Origin: Bacteroidota bacterium | GTDB taxonomy: Bacteria > Bacteroidota > Ignavibacteria > UBA10030 | NCBI GenBank assembly: GCA_015661185.1 | Contig: JACVXU010000015.1 | Span: forward strand, 1-45,909 | DNA: 45,909 nucleotides | Direction: 5' to 3' | Notes under the pieces: model-generated | The model's database searches: none | The model's input: only the letters and a program-made list of their open reading frames with translations | Told to the model about the DNA's origin: nothing | Made by a program: the position numbers and the translations under genes | In this document: in pieces, positions 36,010 through 43,157 of the stretch | Position numbering within the stretch: position 1 is the stretch's first letter | Layout of the letters: the number at the start of each line of letters is the position of its first letter

Positions 36010-37500
36010 ATGAACATCCTCCTCGTGTACCCCAAGTACCCTGACACCTTCTGGAGCTACAGGTACGCCCTCAAGTTCATCTCGCGTAAGGCGAGCTTTC
36101 CACCTCTGGGTCTCCTCACGGTTGCTTCGATGCTTCCGGGTGGTTGGCCGAAGAGGCTTGTCGACTGTAACGTCCAGCCTTTGAAAGAGAAGGAACTCCG
36201 CTGGGCGGATGCGGTCTTCATCAGCGGAATGTCAGCTCAAAAAGAATCGGCAGCAGAGATCATCGAGCAGTGCAAGGACCTTGGCAAGATGATCGTGGCT
36301 GGTGGCCCGCTCTTCACGGCTCATTCGCAGGGATACGGGGACGTGGATCACCTCGTGTTGAATGAGGCTGAAATCACCCTGCCGGAGTTTCTCAGGGACC
36401 TGGAAAACGGAACGCTCAAACATTCGTACACGACAGATCGGTGGGCGGACATCAAATCGACACCGATCCCGTCATGGGATCTCATCAACATGAAGCACTA
36501 TGGATCCATGAACATCCAGTACTCGAGGGGATGTCCGTACGATTGCGAGTTCTGCGACATCACGGTCCTGTACGGACGTGTACCACGTACGAAGACAAAA
36601 GAGCAGGTGTCAGCCGAGTTGGACGCACTCTACAATCGTGGGTGGAGGGGTGGGGTGTTTTTTGTCGATGACAACTTCATCGGTAATAAGGAAAAGCTCA
36701 GGAAGGAGATACTTCCGTCGATTGTCGAGTGGATGAAGAGCCACAACCATCCGTTCAACTTCAACACGGAGGCTTCCATCAACCTTGCGGACGACGAGGA
36801 ACTCATGCGCTTGATGACTCGAGCCGGGTTTGACACGGTGTTTGTCGGTATCGAGTCCCCCAACGAAGAGAGCCTGGTCGAATGCAAGAAAGTCCCGAAC
36901 AACAATCGCGACCTCGTTGGATCTGTGAAGAAGTTGCAGGAATTTGGACTGGAAGTGCAAGGGGGCTTCATCGTCGGGTTCGATCAGGATCCGTCGACGA
37001 TTTTCGAACGGTTGATCCAATTCATACAGGAAACCAACATCGTCACGGCGATGGTCGGACTTCTGAATGCTCCGCCGGGAACCCGCTTGCACAAAAGACT
37101 GCTGGGTGAAGGGCGAATTCTAAGCGCGTTCTCTGGCAACAACACTGATTTCTCCATGAACTTCCTCCCACGAATGGACATCCAGACACTGATGGAAGGG
37201 TATCATAAGGTTCTGAATCAGATATACTCTCCAAAGGATTACTACAAGCGGGTGAAAAGGTTCCTCAAGGACTATAAACCGATTGAGGGGCGACCCTTCC
37301 GGTTCCAATCTCACTATGTGAAGGCGCTCGTGAAATCGGTATTCATCCTCGGGATCGTGGGGAAAGAAAGAGTGTATTACTGGAGGCTGTTCTTCTGGTC
37401 TCTCTTCAATCGACCTCGAATGTTCCCGCTCGCCATTACATTCTCTATTTACGGGTTTCACTTCCGTCGAGTGTTTGAGCAGTATATGTCGGGGCTGTGA
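36010..37500 (+). CDS. B12-binding-type radical SAM protein (HpnP-like/DUF4070)
   Basis: 496 residues from ATG 36010 (start of MNILLVYPKYPDTFWS; the frame could begin at 35980). An N-terminal Rossmann-like cobalamin-binding domain (about 1-140) lacks a DxHxxG motif, so any cobalamin would be bound base-on or differently. The radical SAM core has C175PYDC179EFC182 in YSRGCPYDCEFCD, followed by VFFVDDNFIGN and the GIESPNEESL strand. The C-terminal region, with a hydrophobic end, is the DUF4070-like part. The closest style I recognise is the family that includes hopanoid methylases (HpnP), which methylate unactivated carbons; substrate here is unknown. The stop overlaps the next gene by four bases. 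Confidence 0.85.
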   Translation: MNILLVYPKYPDTFWSYRYALKFISRKASFPPLGLLTVASMLPGGWPKRLVDCNVQPLKEKELRWADAVFISGMSAQKESAAEIIEQCKDLGKMIVAGGPLFTAHSQGYGDVDHLVLNEAEITLPEFLRDLENGTLKHSYTTDRWADIKSTPIPSWDLINMKHYGSMNIQYSRGCPYDCEFCDITVLYGRVPRTKTKEQVSAELDALYNRGWRGGVFFVDDNFIGNKEKLRKEILPSIVEWMKSHNHPFNFNTEASINLADDEELMRLMTRAGFDTVFVGIESPNEESLVECKKVPNNNRDLVGSVKKLQEFGLEVQGGFIVGFDQDPSTIFERLIQFIQETNIVTAMVGLLNAPPGTRLHKRLLGEGRILSAFSGNNTDFSMNFLPRMDIQTLMEGYHKVLNQIYSPKDYYKRVKRFLKDYKPIEGRPFRFQSHYVKALVKSVFILGIVGKERVYYWRLFFWSLFNRPRMFPLAITFSIYGFHFRRVFEQYMSGL

Positions 37501-37808
37501 GCGAGTGCGTCCACCTTGCTGTGAGAAGCATTTGTTCCTCCAACGCCAAGGGGATGGCCCGGATCTACGGAGTCAGCGACGAAGTCGCTGTGCAATACGT
37601 GCGTCGTTGTCTCGAACAGGAGGGCTTGCGTCCATTTCTCTACTCGCGGAAGGCGAGCCCGATTTCTGGCGGTGGTCCTGACTATACCTTCTTCAGGGCT
37701 TCGGGTGAGTACGATGGTCACATTATCAACGAAGTGAAAATAATGGTACCTTGCCACGAGGTTTTCCGAGCAGAGCGCATGTTGAAAACGCTGGAAGCGA
37801 AACGATGA
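37497..37808 (+). CDS. Hypothetical protein coupled to the radical SAM gene
   Basis: 103 residues from GTG 37497, overlapping the radical SAM stop by four bases (GTGA), so probably translationally coupled. I recognise no family. It is a small soluble alpha/beta-looking protein with a central GGGPDYTFFRASGEYDGHI segment and a basic C-terminus (AERMLKTLEAKR). The two Cys near the start (C4, C13) are isolated. Codon use looks like its neighbours. Overlap and same strand support a real gene. Confidence 0.6.
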   Translation: MSECVHLAVRSICSSNAKGMARIYGVSDEVAVQYVRRCLEQEGLRPFLYSRKASPISGGGPDYTFFRASGEYDGHIINEVKIMVPCHEVFRAERMLKTLEAKR

Positions 37809-37842
37809 AACACTGAACAATAAACTATTGGAGGTCCCATCC

Positions 37843-38328
37843 GTGAACACATCGCAAACCGAAATCTATGACTTCATGTCGCAGCGTTCCCTGGCTGTCG
37901 TCGGCGTTTCGAGAACAGGGAAGAAATTCGGCAACACGATATACAAGACGCTGAGGCAGAATGGATACAAGGTGTTCCCCCTTCATCCAGAAGCAAGGAC
38001 GGTTGAAGGCGACCCATGCTTTCCTAGCTTCAGTGCGCTTCCTGAGAAGGTAGGCGGAGTAGTGATATGTGTGCCCCCCATTCAAACTGAACAAGTGCTG
38101 CCTCAGGCTCTTGAAGCAGGCATCAAGCTCGTCTGGTTGCAGCAAGGATCGGAATCATATACGGCGATCCGCTTCTGTGATAAGAACGGAATAAGCGCTG
38201 TGCACGGACAATGCATAATGATGTTCGCCGAGCCCGTCGGATCCTTCCATCGATTTCATCGATGGGTCTGGAAGCTCATCGGGAAATATCCGTCACGCAA
38301 TGCAGATTCAACGTCCACTGCGCATTAG
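37843..38328 (+). CDS. CoA-binding domain protein (YccU-like)
   Basis: 161 residues from GTG 37843 with GGAGG at 37831-37835. A single Rossmann CoA-binding domain: LAVVGVSRTGKKFGNTIYKTL, YKVFPLHPEARTVEG, VVICVPPIQTEQVL, LVWLQQGSES and a GISAVHGQCIMM segment, as in YccU/CoA_binding_2 proteins. These bind CoA, but their physiological role is not settled. A short basic tail follows the domain. It lies in the accessory cluster between the hydrogenase and the second citrate synthase. Confidence 0.88.
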   Translation: MNTSQTEIYDFMSQRSLAVVGVSRTGKKFGNTIYKTLRQNGYKVFPLHPEARTVEGDPCFPSFSALPEKVGGVVICVPPIQTEQVLPQALEAGIKLVWLQQGSESYTAIRFCDKNGISAVHGQCIMMFAEPVGSFHRFHRWVWKLIGKYPSRNADSTSTAH

Positions 38329-38365
38329 CAGATCATGCACCTCGGGACCTATACAATAGTTCGGT

Positions 38366-38905
38366 GTGTCTATGAATGCCATTGAGATTGCACTTCTTTC
38401 GGTCGGAACTGTCTCTCTCTTAGTCATCACGTGGAGAGTATCCCTCAAGGCTGGCCGCTATCACGGCGCCTATCGGTTCTTTTCGTTCGAGAGTATCTTG
38501 ATTCTCGTTCTCCTCAACTGGCGCTACTGGTTCGATGAACCATTCTCATGGCACCAGCTTGTTTCCTGGGTTTTGCTGATCGGTTCCATTGTACAGGCGG
38601 TCGAGGGATTCCGCCTTTTGAGAGTCGTCGGGAAACCGGAGGGTCAGTTCGAAAACACGACGTTGCTCGTGAAGGTCGGTGCCTACAGATACATCCGCCA
38701 TCCCCTCTATGCCTCCCTGATTCTGCTCGGGTTTGGGGTTTTGTTCAAACAGTTGTCTGGGATCGGAGCTTTGCTTGCGCTGGTCAATGTTGGCGCGATA
38801 CTCGCCACGGCCCGTCGGGAGGAGAAAGAAATGGTCGATAGGTTCGGATCGGAGTACACTACCTATATGCAGGAAACAAAAATGTTCATCCCGCACATCT
38901 ACTAG
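38366..38905 (+). CDS. Isoprenylcysteine methyltransferase-like membrane protein
   Basis: 179 residues from GTG 38366 (ATG 38372 is equally possible). About four hydrophobic helices and the ICMT/phospholipid-methyltransferase signature: GAYRYIRHPLYASLILLGFG (the RHPxY motif), then REEKEMVDRFGSEYTTYMQ, the EExxLxxxFGxxYxxY motif that binds S-adenosylmethionine. Bacterial members methylate small or lipidic acceptors that are usually unknown. The CoA-binding gene ends 37 bases upstream. A weak hairpin (38920-38941, ccccgaa/ttcgggg) follows its stop without a T-run. Confidence 0.85.
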   Translation: MSMNAIEIALLSVGTVSLLVITWRVSLKAGRYHGAYRFFSFESILILVLLNWRYWFDEPFSWHQLVSWVLLIGSIVQAVEGFRLLRVVGKPEGQFENTTLLVKVGAYRYIRHPLYASLILLGFGVLFKQLSGIGALLALVNVGAILATARREEKEMVDRFGSEYTTYMQETKMFIPHIY

Positions 38906-39617
38906 GAAAAACGAACCGTCCCCGAAGAAAGAAGTTCGGGGCAAGCACGCACGCAAGAAGGGCCAAGACAAGAATGAGATATTTTGATTCTACATAATTC
39001 CAAACATTTGGCGCCCTTTGCGGTTCATCTTTGTCCTTGAACTTAGAATTTCAACAACCTGATAGAGACAAACATGGGAGGAAAAGTCAGCGAGTACGGG
39101 ATCCATCCAGTCGAATTCCTGAAAAAGGAAATGCACTGAAACCTGTCAATCGCATTTGAATTGAGGTTGTCGGCCTCGGCCGCTCCGCTCTGTGTGTTCT
39201 CCTGCACATCGACCCTTCCGTCTCCTTCACGTAGACAACCTGTCCGCAAATGATGTTGCAGTTACCAATTGTGGGAAGGGATCGCCGATTTCTGTCATCG
39301 TTGGGAACAAAGTCTGCAAATCGGTCGCACCGTATATTTTTTCTGTGCATTTACGACGTTGCGGATGGCACGAAAATTGAACAAATCTCAATGCAAACTT
39401 GTTATCGCATTTGGGAAAACTCGTCTGATTTGGCCCCTGGAGATCGCCGTCGGCGGCGTCTTTCAAATCCCGGTTGGAGCCACCGGTCTTGACGTGCTGT
39501 ATGCGCGGCCAGATAATCGCTAGATTCGAACAAGTAGAGTCGACAGAGATTCTGATCCTGAACTAATTCCGAGTCTGAAGATGCATCACAACTCACCTGC
39601 ATAGGAGGAATTACAAA
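38906..39617. other. 712-base gap without a recognisable gene
   Basis: After the weak hairpin at 38920-38941, no ORF here has family resemblance. Short frames (39074-39139, 39192-39380, 39269-39523) have no good ribosome site or known pattern. A near sigma-54 box tggcacgaaaattga (39366-39380) has the -24 half perfect but A in place of the conserved -12 C. The last bases hold AGGAGG (39603-39608) for citrate synthase copy 2. Confidence 0.5.
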
Positions 39618-40907
39618 ATGCCTGACACCCTTCTGATCAAAGACAGCCGCACCAACAAAGAATACACGGTGCCTATCACGAACGACACTATCAAGGCCAT
39701 CGATCTTCGCCAGATCAAGGTGAAGGATGACGACTTCGGAATGATGACGTATGATCCTGCTTTCATGAATACGGCATCGTGCCATAGCAAGATCACGTAC
39801 ATCGATGGCGACAAAGGAATCCTGCGTTATCGCGGTTATCCAATCGAGCAGCTTGCTGGTAAATGCACGTACCTCGAGGTTGCCTACCTTTTGCTCCACG
39901 GCGAGTTGCCGACGAAATCCCAGCTTGACGATTGGACCTACAACGTCACGCACCACACATTGATCCATGAAAACATCAAGAAATTCATGGATGGATTCAA
40001 CTATGATGCACACCCGATGGGCATGCTGGTGAGCACGCTTGCGGCATTGTCCACGTTCTATCCCGATTCAAAAAACCTGTTTGATGCTGAAGCCCGAAAG
40101 CTCCAGATTTATCGCCTCATCGGCAAGATTCCGACCATCGCGGCATTCGCTTACCGACACCACCTGGGTCAGCCGTATGTGTATCCCGACAACGATCTGA
40201 GCTATCCTGGGAATTTCCTGAGCATGCTCTTCAAGATGACGGAGCCGAAGTACAAAGTGAATCCCATATTGGAGCACGCACTCGATGTCCTTTTCATTCT
40301 TCACGCTGACCACGAGCAGAACTGCAGTGCAAATGTCATGCGCAGCGTTGGAAGTTCGCAGGCGGATCCCTTCGTTTCGATGGCTGGTGCGGCTGCGGCG
40401 CTGTATGGACCGCTGCACGGTGGTGCAAACGAGCAAGTTCTCCGCATGTTGCGGGAAATCGGCTCGAAAGACAAAGTGCCAGAGTTCGTGAACAAAGTGA
40501 AATCGGGCGAGGGGGGCCGGTTGATGGGATTCGGCCATCGGATCTACAAGAACTACGATCCACGCGCCAAAATCATCAAGGAGACAGCGGACAAGGTGTT
40601 CGAAGTGACCGGTCGGAATCCGTTGCTCGACATCGCCATTGAGCTCGAGCGAATCGCGCTGCAGGACGATTATTTCGTCAAACGGAAACTCTATCCAAAC
40701 GTCGATTTCTACTCTGGTATCATCTACGAAGCACTGGGATTCCCTTCGGAAGTCTTCACGGTGTTGTTCGCTATCCCGCGCACGTCTGGATGGCTGGCCC
40801 AGTGGGAGGAGTTATTGTTAGATTCCGATCAGAAGATTGCACGTCCGCGCCAGGTATACCTTGGATACGACGCCCGCGATTTTGTCCCTATGGAAAAAAG
40901 GGGATAA
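39618..40907 (+). CDS. Citrate synthase, copy 2
   Basis: 429 residues. ATG 39618 follows a strong AGGAGG. It contains the same catalytic motifs as copy 1 (GPLHGGANE, GFGHRIYKNYDPRA, NVDFYSG, FAIPRTSGWLAQW), and the two align almost without gaps; a one-residue difference falls around CTYLEVAYLL. It is transcribed in the opposite direction from copy 1, alone between the accessory cluster and the hyp operon, with a long hairpin after it. Differences are spread along the protein, consistent with an old duplication and divergent use, for example growth-condition-specific isoenzymes. Regiochemistry (Si or Re) cannot be read, though the si-type family is clear. Confidence 0.95.
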   Translation: MPDTLLIKDSRTNKEYTVPITNDTIKAIDLRQIKVKDDDFGMMTYDPAFMNTASCHSKITYIDGDKGILRYRGYPIEQLAGKCTYLEVAYLLLHGELPTKSQLDDWTYNVTHHTLIHENIKKFMDGFNYDAHPMGMLVSTLAALSTFYPDSKNLFDAEARKLQIYRLIGKIPTIAAFAYRHHLGQPYVYPDNDLSYPGNFLSMLFKMTEPKYKVNPILEHALDVLFILHADHEQNCSANVMRSVGSSQADPFVSMAGAAAALYGPLHGGANEQVLRMLREIGSKDKVPEFVNKVKSGEGGRLMGFGHRIYKNYDPRAKIIKETADKVFEVTGRNPLLDIAIELERIALQDDYFVKRKLYPNVDFYSGIIYEALGFPSEVFTVLFAIPRTSGWLAQWEELLLDSDQKIARPRQVYLGYDARDFVPMEKRG

Positions 40908-40975
40908 TTCGTAGGCACTGGTATTTGACGGCATTTGCAGGGACCAGCTGTCTGCCCCAGGCGATGTTGTTGTGA

Positions 40976-41023
40976 GATGACCGCTATCTGTTTCCACGAG
41001 GTTTGTGGGAAATAGCGGTCATC
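40976..41023. terminator. Long hairpin after citrate synthase copy 2
   Basis: gatgaccgctat (40976-40987) and atagcggtcatc (41012-41023) pair perfectly over 12 bp; inside, tttccac and gtgggaa extend the stem with one mismatch after a small bulge. The following bases (attgtta) are only weakly T-rich, so it is either a poor intrinsic terminator or a stability element. The rest of 40908-41166 shows nothing else. Confidence 0.5.
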
Positions 41024-41166
41024 ATTGTTAATGCCCGGCCTTACAGAAGGAATAGCCTGATGCATGCCAGAAGCAGAGGGCTGGCTTTTAGGCGACGAAA
41101 GCCATATTATCTTTGGAAGCGTGTGTAGTTGAAAAGTCGAATAGCCTCACAAGAAGATTCTTGAAC

Positions 41167-41529
41167 GTGCACGAGCTATCATTCGCCGAGAACATCGTAG
41201 AGATCATCCACAAGAGCGTGCCACGGGACGAGTTGGAGGATGTGCGCATCGTAAGGCTGAAGATTGGAACGCTCTCCGGTATTGTGGCGGATTCGTTGGA
41301 TTTCTGCTTCTGCGCAATCTCGGCAGAGACTCCCCTCGCCAATGCTCGACTGGAAATCGAGCACATTCCATTTAGTGTTCGGTGCAATTCGTGTCAGAAG
41401 ACATTCGTCAATGATATCGGCATTGTGGTTTGCCCTGAATGCGGAGGGGTCGATACGAACGTGGTGGCGGGCAGAGAACTTCAACTGACAGAAATCGAAT
41501 TGGACGACAAAAAAGAAAAAACATCATGA
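41167..41529 (+). CDS. hypA: Hydrogenase nickel-incorporation protein HypA
   Basis: 120 residues. GTG 41167 is chosen because HypA must begin Met-His-Glu (MHELSFAENI), where His2 binds nickel; the frame extends upstream to 41113 but that would bury it. The zinc site is C73NSC76 and C89PEC92. HypA delivers nickel to the hydrogenase large subunit with HypB. Its stop overlaps the hypB start (ATGA). First gene of the maturation operon, whose substrate is presumably the group 3b enzyme encoded 7.3 kb upstream. Confidence 0.95.
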   Translation: MHELSFAENIVEIIHKSVPRDELEDVRIVRLKIGTLSGIVADSLDFCFCAISAETPLANARLEIEHIPFSVRCNSCQKTFVNDIGIVVCPECGGVDTNVVAGRELQLTEIELDDKKEKTS

Positions 41530-42176
41530 GTATCATTACCGTAGAACGGAAAGTGTTGGAGAAGAATGATGAGATCGCGCGCCGCAATCGGGCCCTGTTC
41601 TCATCCAAACAGATATTCGTCATCAACCTGGTGAGTTCACCGGGCTCTGGCAAGACGAGCATTCTGGAGCGGACGCTGGAGTACTTCAATCATCGCGTAA
41701 AGGTGGCTGTCATCGAAGGTGATGTGCAAACCGACTTCGACGCGCAGCGCATCGCACGCTACGACACCCCGGTTGTACAGATCGTCACGAATGGTGGATG
41801 CCATCTCGAAGCGAAACTCGTCGAAGATGCACTTGTCAATCTGGATTTGGCTGGCGTCAAGCTCCTCATCATCGAAAACGTGGGAAACCTGGTGTGTCCT
41901 TCGAACTACGACCTGGGTGAAGCCATGAAGGTGGTCGTGGCGAGCACGACAGAAGGGGATGACAAGCCGTTGAAGTATCCCGGGATGTTTCAACGCGCCT
42001 CGGCGCTGATCATCAACAAGATTGATCTCCTTCCGTATGTCAATTGCGAGATGACCGTCCTGAAGGGGAACGCGCTTAGTATCAATCCATCACTAAAGAT
42101 TTTTGAAACATCGTGCACGACAAAGTCGGGAATTCCCGACTGGTGTTCCTGGCTTGAACAGAACCTGCAGTCCTGA
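41526..42176 (+). CDS. hypB: Hydrogenase maturation GTPase HypB
   Basis: 216 residues from ATG 41526. G1/P-loop SSPGSGKT (37-44), the metal-binding pair in TNGGCHLEA (C92, H93), ENVGNLVCP (C124) and the NKID guanine-specificity motif are all present. The His-rich nickel-storage N-terminus of some HypB proteins is absent. The SIMIBI-class GTPase hydrolyses GTP to drive nickel transfer from HypA. Translation is probably coupled to hypA by the four-base overlap; the radical SAM gene starts 24 bases later. Confidence 0.96.
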   Translation: MSIITVERKVLEKNDEIARRNRALFSSKQIFVINLVSSPGSGKTSILERTLEYFNHRVKVAVIEGDVQTDFDAQRIARYDTPVVQIVTNGGCHLEAKLVEDALVNLDLAGVKLLIIENVGNLVCPSNYDLGEAMKVVVASTTEGDDKPLKYPGMFQRASALIINKIDLLPYVNCEMTVLKGNALSINPSLKIFETSCTTKSGIPDWCSWLEQNLQS

Positions 42177-42200
42177 GGTGGGACGCATGCAGAGGCACGT

Positions 42201-43157
42201 ATGCAGAAGGAGCTTCGTGACATACGCTCTGACGTCTTACCGGCCTATAGGGCGCGGTTGACGAGGGAAGAGCTCAGGAACCGAGCCGGGGCGCTCAAAG
42301 AGCTGATGCGTGAATGTGTATTGTGTCCGCACGAGTGCGGTGCTCAGCGTCTGGAAGGCAGATACGGCGTGTGTCGGTCAACCTCGGATGTGATGATTTC
42401 GAGTGCTGGGCCCCACTACGGAGAAGAGGCTCCCCTGACAGGGGGGCGGGGCTCAGGAACGGTTTTCTTCACTTCCTGCAATCTCAAATGCACATTCTGC
42501 CAGAATTATGACGTAAGCCAGATGCGCTTGGGGAGGCGGGTATCTGAACGCGATCTGGCCGAAATCCTGCTTCGCCTGCAGAAAAGCGGATGTCACAATA
42601 TCAATCTGGTGACACCGACGCACATGACGCCCCAGATTGTCGGAGCTTTGGCCCTGGCGTCCGAAGGTGGACTCTCTATCCCGATTGTCTACAACTGCGG
42701 AGGATATGAGTCTACTCAGACGCTGAGGCTCCTTGAGGATGTGGTCGATATCTATATGCCGGATATCAAGTATTCTGACAGTGAAATCGCTCGAAAGTTC
42801 TCAGGTGGCCCGGAGTATTGGGATCTCGTTCGCCTTGCTGTAAAGGAAATGCACCGCCAGGTGGGGGATCTCGTTATGGATGATCGGGGAATTGCGAAGC
42901 GGGGATTGTTGATCCGTCACCTGGTTCTACCGAATGGGCTTGCAGGCTCGCACGCGGTCCTGGATTTCGTCGTTCAGAAGATCTCCATCGATTCATACAT
43001 CAACATCATGGATCAATACCGGCCATCATATCGGGCACTTCGATACGATCAACTGAGCAGAATGATCACGAGAAGGGAACATGCCGAGGTCCTGGAGTAT
43101 GCTTCCGGTATCGGACTGCATCGGGGATTTCCTGCTCATCGCCGCTCGGTGATCTAG
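42201..43157 (+). CDS. Radical SAM protein (PflX/pyruvate-formate-lyase-activase-like) in the hyp operon
   Basis: 318 residues. Radical SAM cluster motif CNLKC-TFC is in FFTSCNLKCTFCQN, preceded by an extra Cys-rich segment ECVLCPHECGAQ ... GVCRS that may hold a second metal or cluster. Later segments (NINLVTPTHMTPQIV, IVYNCGGYES, DIYMPDIKY) are those of the PflX/AmmeMemoRadiSam-related group. AGAGG lies six bases before ATG 42201. Members of this group have no firmly known substrate. It sits between hypB and hypF on one transcript, the hypF start directly following its stop, which suggests a role in hydrogenase maturation or in the same regulon; that is inference. It is not one of the canonical HypA-F proteins. 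Confidence 0.85.
   Translation: MQKELRDIRSDVLPAYRARLTREELRNRAGALKELMRECVLCPHECGAQRLEGRYGVCRSTSDVMISSAGPHYGEEAPLTGGRGSGTVFFTSCNLKCTFCQNYDVSQMRLGRRVSERDLAEILLRLQKSGCHNINLVTPTHMTPQIVGALALASEGGLSIPIVYNCGGYESTQTLRLLEDVVDIYMPDIKYSDSEIARKFSGGPEYWDLVRLAVKEMHRQVGDLVMDDRGIAKRGLLIRHLVLPNGLAGSHAVLDFVVQKISIDSYINIMDQYRPSYRALRYDQLSRMITRREHAEVLEYASGIGLHRGFPAHRRSVI

Noticed and set aside
39074-39139. 21-codon ORF reading SEYGIHPVEFLKKEM, resembling the start of HigA antitoxins
   Set aside because: It stops at once, and I could not find the rest of a HigA helix-turn-helix in any frame downstream; similarity is too short.
39192-39523. Several short plus-strand ORFs before citrate synthase copy 2
   Set aside because: No ribosome site, no recognised motif, mutually overlapping frames.
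39510-39540. tRNA-like piece (gattcgaac)
   Set aside because: No acceptor stem, anticodon arm or other tRNA parts could be built around it.
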